Source: Gammaproteobacteria bacterium UBA2965
Lineage (GTDB): Bacteria > Pseudomonadota > Gammaproteobacteria > Pseudomonadales > Azotimanducaceae
Reading direction: 5' to 3'
Length of the DNA stretch: 34,871 bases
NCBI GenBank assembly: GCA_002348385.1
Contig: DEBD01000027.1
Span: 1-34,871, forward strand
The first letter of the stretch is position 1. Each line of letters begins with the position of its first letter. The notes beneath the pieces were generated by a model. The model worked only from the letters and a program-made list of their open reading frames with translations. It ran no database searches and was not told where the DNA came from. Positions 1 to 7,836 of this stretch are shown here, in pieces. A program made the position numbers and the translations under genes.

Positions 1-15
1 GGAGCAAAACCAAGG

Positions 16-885
16 ATGGAAGGACCAACCTCCCACATCTACTTTTCTCAACGCCTGAGATTGCATTACGTCGACTGGGGCAACGAGCAAGCGCCACCCA
101 TGCTATTGGTGCACGGCGGTCGCGACCACTGTCGCAATTGGGACTGGGTTGCCCAGTCGCTGCGTGACCGCTACCACATCATCGCACCCGACCTGCGTGG
201 GCACGGCGATTCCCAATGGATGATCGGGGGCGCCTACAATCAGGTGGAATACGTCTACGACATCGCCCAGCTGGTGAGCCAACAAAAAATGGAGCCCGTT
301 ACCATCATCGCCCACTCCATGGGTGCGTCGGTATCGCTCACGTATGCGGGTCTTTACCCGGACTCCGTGCACAAACTGGTAGCCATCGAGGGTATGGGGC
401 CGCCGCCCGAGGTGATCAAGGAGCGCATCGAGCAGCCGGTACACAAGCGACTCCACGACTGGGTCAACGATTTGCGCAAACTCTCCGGCCGACTGCCAAG
501 GCGCTACGAGTCCATCGAGGATGCCTACGAACGCATGCAGACCGAGAATCCGCACCTTACCGAAGAACAGGCGCGCCACCTGACCATTCACGGCAGCAAC
601 CAGAACGAGGACGGCACCTTCAGCTGGAAGTTCGACAACTACATGCGCGCGTTCTCCCCCATTGGCCTGGATTTCGACAAGCAAACCGAACTCTACGCGC
701 GCATCAGTTGCCCAACGCTGCTGGTGCGCGGTACCGAGTCCTGGGCCTCAGACCCCAACGAAGACGGGCGGGCCAGCCACTTTCAGAACGCCACCGTCGC
801 GAACGTGGAAGGCGCAGGCCACTGGGTTCACCACGACCAGCTGGAAGTCTTTCTCAGCCTGGTAAACGTGTTTCTGGCCGACTGA
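16..885 (+). CDS. alpha/beta hydrolase
   Basis: A 289-residue alpha/beta hydrolase-fold protein, probably a cytoplasmic esterase, lipase or C-C hydrolase acting on a small substrate. The oxyanion-loop motif LLVHGG lies at about residues 30-35. The nucleophile elbow is AHSMGAS, with Ser101 and Ala in place of the usual first Gly. An acid-loop region (RGTESWASD) follows, and the catalytic His is in GAGHW near residue 269. A lid of roughly 80 residues sits between core strands. There is no signal peptide. The ATG follows a short AAGG ribosome-binding site at the window edge. Six bases separate its stop from the next gene, so the two are probably co-transcribed. The family call is firm; the substrate is unknown. 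Confidence 0.9.
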   Translation: MEGPTSHIYFSQRLRLHYVDWGNEQAPPMLLVHGGRDHCRNWDWVAQSLRDRYHIIAPDLRGHGDSQWMIGGAYNQVEYVYDIAQLVSQQKMEPVTIIAHSMGASVSLTYAGLYPDSVHKLVAIEGMGPPPEVIKERIEQPVHKRLHDWVNDLRKLSGRLPRRYESIEDAYERMQTENPHLTEEQARHLTIHGSNQNEDGTFSWKFDNYMRAFSPIGLDFDKQTELYARISCPTLLVRGTESWASDPNEDGRASHFQNATVANVEGAGHWVHHDQLEVFLSLVNVFLAD

Positions 886-891
886 GCTACC

Positions 892-1965
892 GTGAGCCAG
901 CGCGCCCTCACCCTGCACCACAGCCCATGGCAGGGCGTGCTGTACGTCACCGGCGGCGGTACCGAACTGCTCTCCGAGCTCCTGACCACCCCCGGCGCCT
1001 CCAGGACCGTCCTGGAGGCCTTCGTTCCGTACACGCCGGAGTCGCTGGCCGAGCGCATAGGCGGCACCCCCGACCAGGCATGCTCGGCCAGCACCGCCCG
1101 GGCGCTTGCCATGGCCGCCTTTCAGCGGGCGCGCCTGCTGGGCGGGGAATCCGCATTTGGTCTCGGCTGCACGGCAAGCCTCGCCACCGACCGCGAGAAG
1201 AAGGGCGCCCATCGGGCCCACGTGAGCATTCAGACCATAGCCACGACTTACAATGCAGAGATCCTGCTGGAAGGGGATCGCGCCGCCGAGGAAGACACGC
1301 TGGTAGCGTTCCTGTGGCACGCCCTGGATCAGGCGCTTGCTCTGGAGATGGATGTGTCCGCTCCGAAGGCACCTCGGGTGGACACACACAGAACCCACGC
1401 TCAGCCCCACTGGCGCGCGCTGATTCTCGGCGAGACCCAGGCAGCGGCCAGCGCCCATCATGATGGCGGCCTGCTGTTCCCCGGCGCCTTCAATCCGCTA
1501 CACCACGCGCACGCACGTATGCTGGAAATGGCCGAGCAGCGAACGGGACTCAGCGGCGCCTTCGAACTGTCTATTGTCAACGTGGACAAGCCGCTGCTGG
1601 ACTACACCGAGATCGAAGCGCGCCTGTCACAATTCAACGCGCCGGTGTGGCTGACAAGGCTCCCCACGTTTCTGGAGAAGGCACGGCATTTCCCTGGCGC
1701 CCACTTCGTCCTGGGAATCGACACGTTGCTGCGCCTGGTAGAGCCTCGTTACTACGGCACCACGGCAGACCGCGACCGGGCACTGGAGGAGTTGCACGCC
1801 TTGGGCAGTCGCTTTGTGGTGTTCGGCCGCGAGCACGATGGCACCTTCCGGGTTTTAGAAGACATCACGCTGCCCGCCCCACTGCGCAGCCGGTGCATCG
1901 GCGTGCGTCAGGCAGACTTCCACGAACCCATCTCTTCCAGCGACCTGCGCAAGCCGACCCCCTAG
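892..1965 (+). CDS. CinA-C-like / NadD-like nucleotidyltransferase fusion
   Basis: A 357-residue two-domain protein. Residues about 15-160 resemble the CinA C-terminal (NMN deamidase/competence) fold: a Gly-rich GGGTELLSELL start, PGAS, a Tyr/Ser pair, and the GLGCTASLATDREKKG core. Residues about 190-357 are a HIGH-superfamily nucleotidyltransferase like NadD or NadR: FPGAFNPLHHAH is the (H/T)xGH nucleotide-binding signature with Ala for Gly, and ISSSDLR near the C-terminus is the second signature. Both parent families act on pyridine nucleotides, so a role in NMN/NaMN salvage or repair is plausible but inferred. The start is GTG, six bases after the hydrolase stop. Confidence 0.8.
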   Translation: MSQRALTLHHSPWQGVLYVTGGGTELLSELLTTPGASRTVLEAFVPYTPESLAERIGGTPDQACSASTARALAMAAFQRARLLGGESAFGLGCTASLATDREKKGAHRAHVSIQTIATTYNAEILLEGDRAAEEDTLVAFLWHALDQALALEMDVSAPKAPRVDTHRTHAQPHWRALILGETQAAASAHHDGGLLFPGAFNPLHHAHARMLEMAEQRTGLSGAFELSIVNVDKPLLDYTEIEARLSQFNAPVWLTRLPTFLEKARHFPGAHFVLGIDTLLRLVEPRYYGTTADRDRALEELHALGSRFVVFGREHDGTFRVLEDITLPAPLRSRCIGVRQADFHEPISSSDLRKPTP

Positions 1966-2089
1966 CGCTACTCCAGGTCCTACAGACGCTTGGGCCAATT
2001 GTCCTTGAGCAGTCGCGACAGCGAACAACAAACTTTCCCCAACCAACCGCTCGCTCAAATGCTCGAGGTAAACGGTCAGGTCGGCCAGC

Positions 2090-3463
2090 TCAGGCGCGTT
2101 GGAAACCCAACTCCTCTGTTGGCACCACCGTTTTCCACCGGCCGCGCTGGAACCGGGCTACCAGCATGATGCCCTTGAGCACGTAGTCACCCACCAGGGC
2201 GGCATACACCCAGATCACCGGTGTGCCAAGGTAGGTGGCAATGGCCGCCAGACCGCAGCGCATACCGATGAGACCGAGAAATGTCGCCATGAGCGGAAAC
2301 CGCGTGTCGCCAGCGCCGCGTAGCGCACCACCCAAGGCAAACTCCACTGCCAACAGCGGCATGCACGCCCCCAGGATCCGCGTCATCTGTACCGTGTACT
2401 CCACGGTAAGGGGCTCATCGCCAATGAAGAAGTAGGCCAGCTCATAGGCGTAATAGATCACGCCAACCCCCAGCACGCCCATGGACACGATGGCCAGCCA
2501 CAGCGCTCGCCAGCCAGCGGAAGTCGCGCCGCTGTGGTCCCCGGCGCCCAGATGCTGACCCACCAGCGTCGAACCCGCGATAGAGAACCCAAATCCCACC
2601 GTGAAGCAGACCATCAGCAGATTGGCGCCAATGTTGTAGGCTGCGAACGCTTCCGTACCGTAATAGTTGCCGATGAGCATCAGGAAGATGAAGAAACCGG
2701 CCTGGAAGACCACCTGTTCCACCGCGGCGGGGTAGCCGATATGCATAAGCTGCCGCATGCGTTCCCTGCGCCACCAACGCCCGCCCACATGCTTGACCCG
2801 AAACTTCTGGCCCACCCAGAGGACGATCAGGATCACGCCGCCCACCGTGAAGGACAATCCAGCCGCAACCGCCGCGCCCGCCACGCCCATGGCCGGAAAA
2901 CCGAACTTACCGAAGATGAACACGTACAAAAGGGGCACATTGACCACGTTGACCGCCGCGCCGATCCACAGGGGCGACCACGCATCACCGGACGCACGCA
3001 GCGCGGCACCCAGAATGAAGTTGACTGCAAAGGCTACGTTGAAGATGCACAACCAGCGAATGTTGTCGGCCGCCATCTCCAGCGTTTCGGGGTCGAGCCC
3101 GAATACGCTGGCCACGCCGCCGGCGTAAAACAACCCCACCACGGTGATCACCAGAGCGAACGAACCAGCCAGGGCCAACGATGCCATGGTCACCCTGCTG
3201 GCTTCCGCGTAGTCGCCGGCTCCCCACGCTCGAGCAACCAACGCCGTGGTGCCTGCGCTCACTGCCATCAGCACCGCTTGCATGGCAAAAAACACGCGCT
3301 GGCCGGCACCCACCGCCGCCAACGCCTGGGCACCCAGCTCACCGACGAATTTGGTCTGCACCATGCCCACCACGGTGTAGGACAGGTTGCCCAGAATCGA
3401 AGGGATCGCCAGCTGCCAGATGCTCGGGCGTTCCTCGTGTTTATGCGTTTCCGCTTCCGCCAT
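2090..3463 (-). CDS. MATE family efflux transporter
   Basis: An inner-membrane multidrug/toxin-extrusion antiporter (NorM/DinF type), about 457 residues with roughly 12 hydrophobic helices in two related halves. Recognisable features are IPSILGNLSYTVVGMVQTKFVG in the first helices, the loop TTALVARAWGAGD, and the second-half GSTLVGQHLGAGD with a downstream ALRGAGDTRFP. These pumps exchange cations or drugs for Na+ or H+. The frame stays open upstream to an ATG at 3505, which would add a basic, lysine/arginine-rich stretch; I prefer the internal ATG at 3463 because MAEAETHK looks like a normal cytosolic N-terminus, but neither start has a strong ribosome-binding site. It is divergent from the crotonase gene. 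Confidence 0.9.
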   Translation of the reverse strand: MAEAETHKHEERPSIWQLAIPSILGNLSYTVVGMVQTKFVGELGAQALAAVGAGQRVFFAMQAVLMAVSAGTTALVARAWGAGDYAEASRVTMASLALAGSFALVITVVGLFYAGGVASVFGLDPETLEMAADNIRWLCIFNVAFAVNFILGAALRASGDAWSPLWIGAAVNVVNVPLLYVFIFGKFGFPAMGVAGAAVAAGLSFTVGGVILIVLWVGQKFRVKHVGGRWWRRERMRQLMHIGYPAAVEQVVFQAGFFIFLMLIGNYYGTEAFAAYNIGANLLMVCFTVGFGFSIAGSTLVGQHLGAGDHSGATSAGWRALWLAIVSMGVLGVGVIYYAYELAYFFIGDEPLTVEYTVQMTRILGACMPLLAVEFALGGALRGAGDTRFPLMATFLGLIGMRCGLAAIATYLGTPVIWVYAALVGDYVLKGIMLVARFQRGRWKTVVPTEELGFQRA

Positions 3464-3574
3464 TTCTTTCACGCGCTTTTTTCGCCAACCTCCCTTCAAG
3501 GCCATCCCCGTGATTTACAGGAAACCCGCTGCTACCATCCACCATTCATTTTACTATCGCATGGGGAAGGGAAA

Positions 3575-4375
3575 GTGCCCGACTACCAAGACATCGAAGT
3601 AACGCAGGACGGCTTCGTCACCACAGTAGAAATCCAACGACCACCACACAATTTTTTCGACTACAGCCTCATCAAGCAAATCGCGGACGCATTTAGCGCC
3701 GCCGACGAAGACTCGAACTGCCGTGCGATCGTATTGGCATCCCAGGGCAAATCCTTTTGCGCGGGCGCAAATTTCGGGACAGGGAAGGACAACGACTCCG
3801 GTAGCAGCAATTCTACAGGGGATGGGTTCTGGGACACCACTGGAATGCTGTATCGGGAAGGCGCTCGCCTGTTTGGCAACAAAAAACCCATAGTCGGAGC
3901 GATTCAGGGCGCCGCGATCGGCGGCGGCCTAGGCCTGTCACTGGTTCCGGATTTTCGGGTAGTCTGCCCCGAGACCCGATTCGCAGCAAATTTTGTCAAG
4001 TTAGGTATCCATCAGGGTTTCGGCATCTCCGTAGTGCTTCCGCGTCTCATCGGGCAACAGGCAGCCAACATGATGCTGCTCACCGGGCGCCGGCTGAACG
4101 GCCAGCAGGCATTGGATCTTGGGCTAGCGGACGTACTCACCGAAAAGGATACCCTCCGCGCTGAGGCCCATAAGCTGGCCCAAGAGATGGCCGAAAACGC
4201 TCCCCTAGCCATGATTTCGGTACGAGAAACCATGCGCGAAGGCCTTGCAAAGGCTGTCGCGGAGACCACGGAGCACGAACTCGCCGAGCAGTTGCGACTG
4301 CGCGCCACCGAGGACGCGCTAGAAGGGATACGATCCGTCGCGGAGCGGCGCACCGGCAATTTCCAGGGACGCTAG
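3575..4375 (+). CDS. enoyl-CoA hydratase/isomerase (crotonase) family protein
   Basis: A 266-residue crotonase-fold protein. It carries the CoA/oxyanion motif SFCAGANFG (about 60-68), the second oxyanion motif GAAIGGGLGL (112-121), and the C-terminal LTGRRLNGQQALDLGLAD. Aligned by eye to rat mitochondrial crotonase, the two catalytic glutamates correspond to Gly120 and Phe140, so ordinary syn-hydration is unlikely. It may be an isomerase, a thioesterase-like enzyme or a non-catalytic acyl-CoA binder. The long open frame extending upstream to 2534 is antisense to the MATE gene; the GTG at 3575 follows a GGGGAAGGG ribosome-binding site and gives a family-typical N-terminus. The next gene starts three bases after the stop. 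Confidence 0.88.
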   Translation: MPDYQDIEVTQDGFVTTVEIQRPPHNFFDYSLIKQIADAFSAADEDSNCRAIVLASQGKSFCAGANFGTGKDNDSGSSNSTGDGFWDTTGMLYREGARLFGNKKPIVGAIQGAAIGGGLGLSLVPDFRVVCPETRFAANFVKLGIHQGFGISVVLPRLIGQQAANMMLLTGRRLNGQQALDLGLADVLTEKDTLRAEAHKLAQEMAENAPLAMISVRETMREGLAKAVAETTEHELAEQLRLRATEDALEGIRSVAERRTGNFQGR

Positions 4376-4378
4376 CAA

Positions 4379-5251
4379 GTGGAACTCGGCAAGCTCGGTG
4401 TCTGGTATTTCTTTGACGGCATGACGAGTTCCGCCGCAGTAGAAGCGGCGCAGCGAATCGAAAGCCTAGGTTATTCCGCCTTGTGGATTCCCGAGACAGC
4501 GGGGCGCAACCCCATGGTGCTGGCTTCCTACCTGCTGGCAAACACCAGCACGCTCAACGTTGCCACCGGGATCGCCAACATCTACCACCGCGAGCCCGGC
4601 GTGACCGTGGCAGCGCAGCAATCGCTGGCCGAGCAATCTGGCAACCGCTTTCTGCTGGGCATTGGGGTGTCCCACAAGCCATTCGTGGAGGGCGTCCGCG
4701 GGCTCACCTACCGGCCGCCCGTGGCCACCATGTCACAGTACCTGGACCAGATGGCGGCGGCACCTTATCAAGCGGTGCCGCCAGACGAAGTCCCGCCCAC
4801 AGTCATCGCGGCCCTGGGCCCGAAAATGCTCGGTCTCGCCCGGGACAAGTGCGCCGGCGCTCATCCGTATTTCGTGTCTCCGGACCACACGGCCATGGCC
4901 CGCGAGATCCTGGGTCCCGACAAGCTGCTGTGCGTGGAGCAGAAGGTGGTGATGGAGACCGAACCCAGCGCGGCGCGTGCGCTGGCTCGTCCCGCGGCCA
5001 CGCTTTACATGGGTTTGCCCAACTACCGCAACAACTGGCTGCGCATGGGTATGGAGGCGGCGGACATCGAAGGAGCAGGCAGCGACCGGTTCATAGACGC
5101 CACCTTCGCGTGGGGCACGGCCGAGCAGATCAAAGCGCGCATCGAGGCGCACTTCGACGCGGGCGCCGATCACGTGTGTATCCAGCCAGTGAACCCCAAT
5201 GGGGAGTTTGGCGATCTGCATTTCGAAACGCTTCAAGCGCTTGCCGAATAG
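4379..5251 (+). CDS. LLM class flavin-dependent oxidoreductase (TIGR03620-like)
   Basis: A 290-residue luciferase-like TIM-barrel enzyme. The N-terminus GKLGVWYFFDGM, then ESLGYSALWIPE, TGIANIYHREP and RFLLGIGVSHKP are typical of the F420-dependent-type LLM subgroup known as TIGR03620. The C-terminus (GTAEQIKARIEAHFDAGADHVCIQP) is the usual barrel closure. Family members use F420 or reduced FMN to oxidise, or monooxygenate, hydrophobic alcohols and related substrates. No F420 biosynthesis gene is in the window, while a flavin reductase lies about 0.7 kb downstream, so FMNH2 use is possible. The start is GTG three bases after the crotonase stop, which indicates a shared transcript. Confidence 0.88.
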   Translation: MELGKLGVWYFFDGMTSSAAVEAAQRIESLGYSALWIPETAGRNPMVLASYLLANTSTLNVATGIANIYHREPGVTVAAQQSLAEQSGNRFLLGIGVSHKPFVEGVRGLTYRPPVATMSQYLDQMAAAPYQAVPPDEVPPTVIAALGPKMLGLARDKCAGAHPYFVSPDHTAMAREILGPDKLLCVEQKVVMETEPSAARALARPAATLYMGLPNYRNNWLRMGMEAADIEGAGSDRFIDATFAWGTAEQIKARIEAHFDAGADHVCIQPVNPNGEFGDLHFETLQALAE

Positions 5252-5271
5252 CTTCCCGAGGAATTTCAGAT

Positions 5272-5961
5272 ATGACCGATTCAGGCAACTTTTCCGACCA
5301 GGTGGTGGTGGTCACAGGCGCTGCGGGCGCACTGGGTCAGGCAGTGGTGGATGCGTTCGCCGACTCGGGTGCAACGGTCGCCCAACTAGACGTACTCCAG
5401 CTGAACAACACCCACTACTCGGCCACCTGCGACCTGACTGATGCTGGCGCCTGCCGGCAGGCGGCCAACGACATCGTGGCGGCCCTGGGTGGCATTAACG
5501 TGCTGGCGAACATCGCCGGCGGGTTCACCATGGGCGAGACGGTGCATGAGACCAGTGACGATAGCTGGGACTTCATGTTCAACCTGAATGCGCTCAGCGT
5601 ATTGAACATGGCCAGAGCCGTGGTTCCCACCATGCTCGACCAGGGCGGTGGCAAGGTGATCAACGTAGGCGCACGCGCCGCGTTGCGGGGCGGCGCGCTG
5701 ATGGGTGCTTACAGCGCCTCCAAGAGCGTGGTCATTCGCCTCACGGAATCCCTGGCGGATGAACTCAAGGCCCAGGGCATCAACGTGAATTGCGTGCTGC
5801 CCAGCATCATCGACACGCAGCGCAACCGGGCAGACATGCCGGGTGCGGACTTCAGCAGCTGGGTTGCGCCGCCGGCGCTAGCGAAAGTGGTGCGCTTTCT
5901 GGGCTCATCAGACGCAGATCCGATCCATGGTGCGGCGATCCCTGTGGAGGGTCTCGCCTGA
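5272..5961 (+). CDS. SDR family oxidoreductase
   Basis: A 229-residue classical short-chain dehydrogenase/reductase, cytoplasmic and NAD(P)-dependent. The Rossmann motif TGAAGALG is at 15-22, an ANIAGG equivalent of NNAG at about 79-84, and the active-site YSASK at 147-151. The Ser that normally lies 13 residues before Tyr is Ala134, in VGARAALRGG, a pattern I associate with dihydropteridine-reductase-like SDRs. The ATG at 5272 has a CGAGGAA ribosome-binding site; the longer frame reaching back to 4483 is out-of-frame translation of the LLM gene. It is the third gene of the crotonase-LLM-SDR unit and is convergent with the flavin reductase, eight bases away. Confidence 0.9.
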   Translation: MTDSGNFSDQVVVVTGAAGALGQAVVDAFADSGATVAQLDVLQLNNTHYSATCDLTDAGACRQAANDIVAALGGINVLANIAGGFTMGETVHETSDDSWDFMFNLNALSVLNMARAVVPTMLDQGGGKVINVGARAALRGGALMGAYSASKSVVIRLTESLADELKAQGINVNCVLPSIIDTQRNRADMPGADFSSWVAPPALAKVVRFLGSSDADPIHGAAIPVEGLA

Positions 5962-5968
5962 GCAGCGC

Positions 5969-6457
5969 TTAGGCCGTTGCGTCAAAGCGACCATATCCTC
6001 CGCGAAAAAATAACAGAGGCGTCTGCTCGGGCTGAACGATCTGCAGATCACGTACCCGGCCCACCGCAATGGTGTGATCACCAGCATCGTGTTCCTGCTC
6101 CAGATCGCAATCGATGTAGGCGATCACATCGGACAACACGGGCGAGCCGGTAACCCCCGGACGCCAATCGAGACCACCGAATTTATCGATTCCCGACTGC
6201 GCGAACAGATCGCACACGGCGCGCTGATCTTCGCCGAGAATGTTAATGCAGAAGGCGCCTGAGTCGCGCAGTTTGGGCCAGCTCGTGCTGGACTTGGCGG
6301 GACACAGCATGACCAGCGGCGGATCCAGAGACAGTGAGCTGAACGACTGCGCCGCGAAGCCGGCGGGCTCCCCGTCCAGCGTGCCAGTGGCGATTACCAC
6401 GCCGGTGCAGAACTGTCCAAGCGCCGCGCGAAAAGCGCGGTCATCGAAATCCGCCAT
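5969..6457 (-). CDS. flavin reductase family protein (FMN-binding split barrel)
   Basis: A 162-residue flavin reductase-like protein. Diagnostic segments are FRAALGQFCTGVVIATG at the N-terminus, GFAAQSFSSLSLDPPLVMLCPAKSS for the FMN-phosphate region, FCINILGEDQ, and the C-terminal DHTIAVGRV and LLFFRGGYGRF. Such proteins reduce FMN or FAD with NAD(P)H and hand it to a partner monooxygenase. The neighbouring LLM enzyme is an obvious candidate partner, though the genes are on opposite strands. The ATG at 6457 is preceded by GGGGGA at good spacing; a TTG start four codons upstream is less likely. Confidence 0.9.
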   Translation of the reverse strand: MADFDDRAFRAALGQFCTGVVIATGTLDGEPAGFAAQSFSSLSLDPPLVMLCPAKSSTSWPKLRDSGAFCINILGEDQRAVCDLFAQSGIDKFGGLDWRPGVTGSPVLSDVIAYIDCDLEQEHDAGDHTIAVGRVRDLQIVQPEQTPLLFFRGGYGRFDATA

Positions 6458-6539
6458 GGAGTCCCCCAAGAGATCGTGAGCGGCGACTATACCTTCGCTG
6501 CCGGCCCGTCACCAAATCCACCGGATCCGGCTACGCCGC

Positions 6540-6567
6540 TAGTCAACCCCGACCATTGCTTTAAAAT
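6540..6567 (+). promoter_or_regulatory. candidate sigma70 promoter for the acyl-CoA dehydrogenase gene
   Basis: TAGTCA and TAAAAT separated by 16 bases match the -35 and -10 consensus at four and five of six positions. The -10 element ends 27 bases before the GTG start at 6595. The 125-base gap between this gene and the divergent flavin reductase is the only place for its promoter. This is a by-eye match only. Confidence 0.3.
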
Positions 6568-6594
6568 CTGCCCACGCAAATCACGGAAGCGAAA

Positions 6595-7824
6595 GTGACA
6601 CTAGACTCGTTCCGACAGGAAACACGTGCTTGGCTGGAAGCCAACTGTCCTCAAAGTATGCGGACCCCCACGCCAGAGGGCGACGTAATCTGGGGTGGGC
6701 GCAAACAGGTTTACGCCAACCCCGACTCCAAGCTGTGGCTGGATCGGATGGCAGAGCGAGGCTGGACGGCTCCCACCTGGCCCGAGCAATACGGAGGCGG
6801 CGGGCTCACGCGGGAGCAGAACAAGGTGCTGGAGCAGGAGCTACGCGCCATCGGTGCCCGTCCCGCGCTCCAAAGCTTCGGCATTTGGATGCTGGGGCCG
6901 GCCCTGCTGGAATTCGCCAGCGAAGACCAGAAACACGAACACCTGCCCAAGATCATTCGGGGTGAGATCCGCTGGTGCCAGGGCTACTCCGAACCCGGCC
7001 AGGGATCTGATCTGGCAGGCCTGCAGACGAAAGCAGTAGCCAAAGGCGACCACTACGTCGTGAACGGCTCCAAGATCTGGACCTCGTACGCCGACGAGGC
7101 TGACTGGATTTTCGCTCTGGTGCGCACCGATCCCGAAGCGCCCAAGCACGAAGGCATCAGCTTCGTGCTATTCGACATGGAATCTCCCGGTGTGAGCACC
7201 TCGCCCATCGCGCTCATCAGCGGCTCGTCGCCCTTCTGCCAGACTTTTTTCGACGACGTAGAAGTCCCCAAGGCCAACCTGGTGGGCGAGCTCAACAAGG
7301 GTTGGACCATCGCGAAGCGTCTACTGCAGCACGAGCGGCAGATGGTATCCGGCATCGGAGGAATCAGCGCCCTGGGTGGCAGCGGACGCAAGCTCGAGGA
7401 TTTGGCCAAGCAATACCTCGGCGACGACGAGGGCAAGGTTGCCGACCCGGTGATGCGAGATCGGGTGGTCGGTCATCGCATCAATGATCGCGCTTTTCAG
7501 CTCACCCTGGGGCGAGCAGGAGAAGAGGCCAGGGCTGGCAGCGCCGACGGCAATCTGGCGAGCCTATTCAAGTACTACGGCACCGAGCAGAATAAGCGCA
7601 AGTACGAGCTCATGCTCGACTGCATGGGCACCAGCAGCCTCGGCTGGGAAGGCGCGGCCTTCGGATTCCGGGAACTCGCCACCACCCGGTCGTGGTTGCG
7701 CTCCAAAGCAAACTCCATCGAAGGTGGAACCAGCGAAATACAGCTCAACGTCATTGCCAAACGCGTGCTAGGCCTGCCGGATCGACCTTCGCAGGTAAAG
7801 CGCGCATCAAGCTCAACCACGTAG
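6595..7824 (+). CDS. acyl-CoA dehydrogenase family protein
   Basis: A 409-residue flavoenzyme of the acyl-CoA dehydrogenase family. The N-terminal helical domain contains WPEQYGGGGLT; the middle beta domain has CQGYSEPGQGSDLAGLQT and NGSKIWTSYADEADW; the C-terminal helical domain ends with SIEGGTSEIQLNVIAKRVLGLP. Length and motifs fit the FadE groups that act on branched, cyclic or steroid-side-chain acyl-CoAs as well as straight chains; the substrate cannot be read from sequence. The start is GTG with a GGAAGCG ribosome-binding site. It lies 12 bases before lemA, so read-through into the LemA/M48 pair is likely although the functions look unrelated. Confidence 0.92.
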   Translation: MTLDSFRQETRAWLEANCPQSMRTPTPEGDVIWGGRKQVYANPDSKLWLDRMAERGWTAPTWPEQYGGGGLTREQNKVLEQELRAIGARPALQSFGIWMLGPALLEFASEDQKHEHLPKIIRGEIRWCQGYSEPGQGSDLAGLQTKAVAKGDHYVVNGSKIWTSYADEADWIFALVRTDPEAPKHEGISFVLFDMESPGVSTSPIALISGSSPFCQTFFDDVEVPKANLVGELNKGWTIAKRLLQHERQMVSGIGGISALGGSGRKLEDLAKQYLGDDEGKVADPVMRDRVVGHRINDRAFQLTLGRAGEEARAGSADGNLASLFKYYGTEQNKRKYELMLDCMGTSSLGWEGAAFGFRELATTRSWLRSKANSIEGGTSEIQLNVIAKRVLGLPDRPSQVKRASSSTT

Positions 7825-7836
7825 GCAAGGAAACCT

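Noticed and set aside
2534..3574. Long plus-strand open frame continuous with the crotonase-family gene
   Set aside because: This part is antisense to the MATE transporter and has His/Arg/Gln-rich non-protein composition. The true crotonase start is the GTG at 3575 with a ribosome-binding site.
4483..5271. Plus-strand frame continuous with the SDR gene, suggesting a fusion
   Set aside because: It overlaps the LLM gene in another frame and is Arg/Gly-rich. The SDR begins normally with ATG at 5272.
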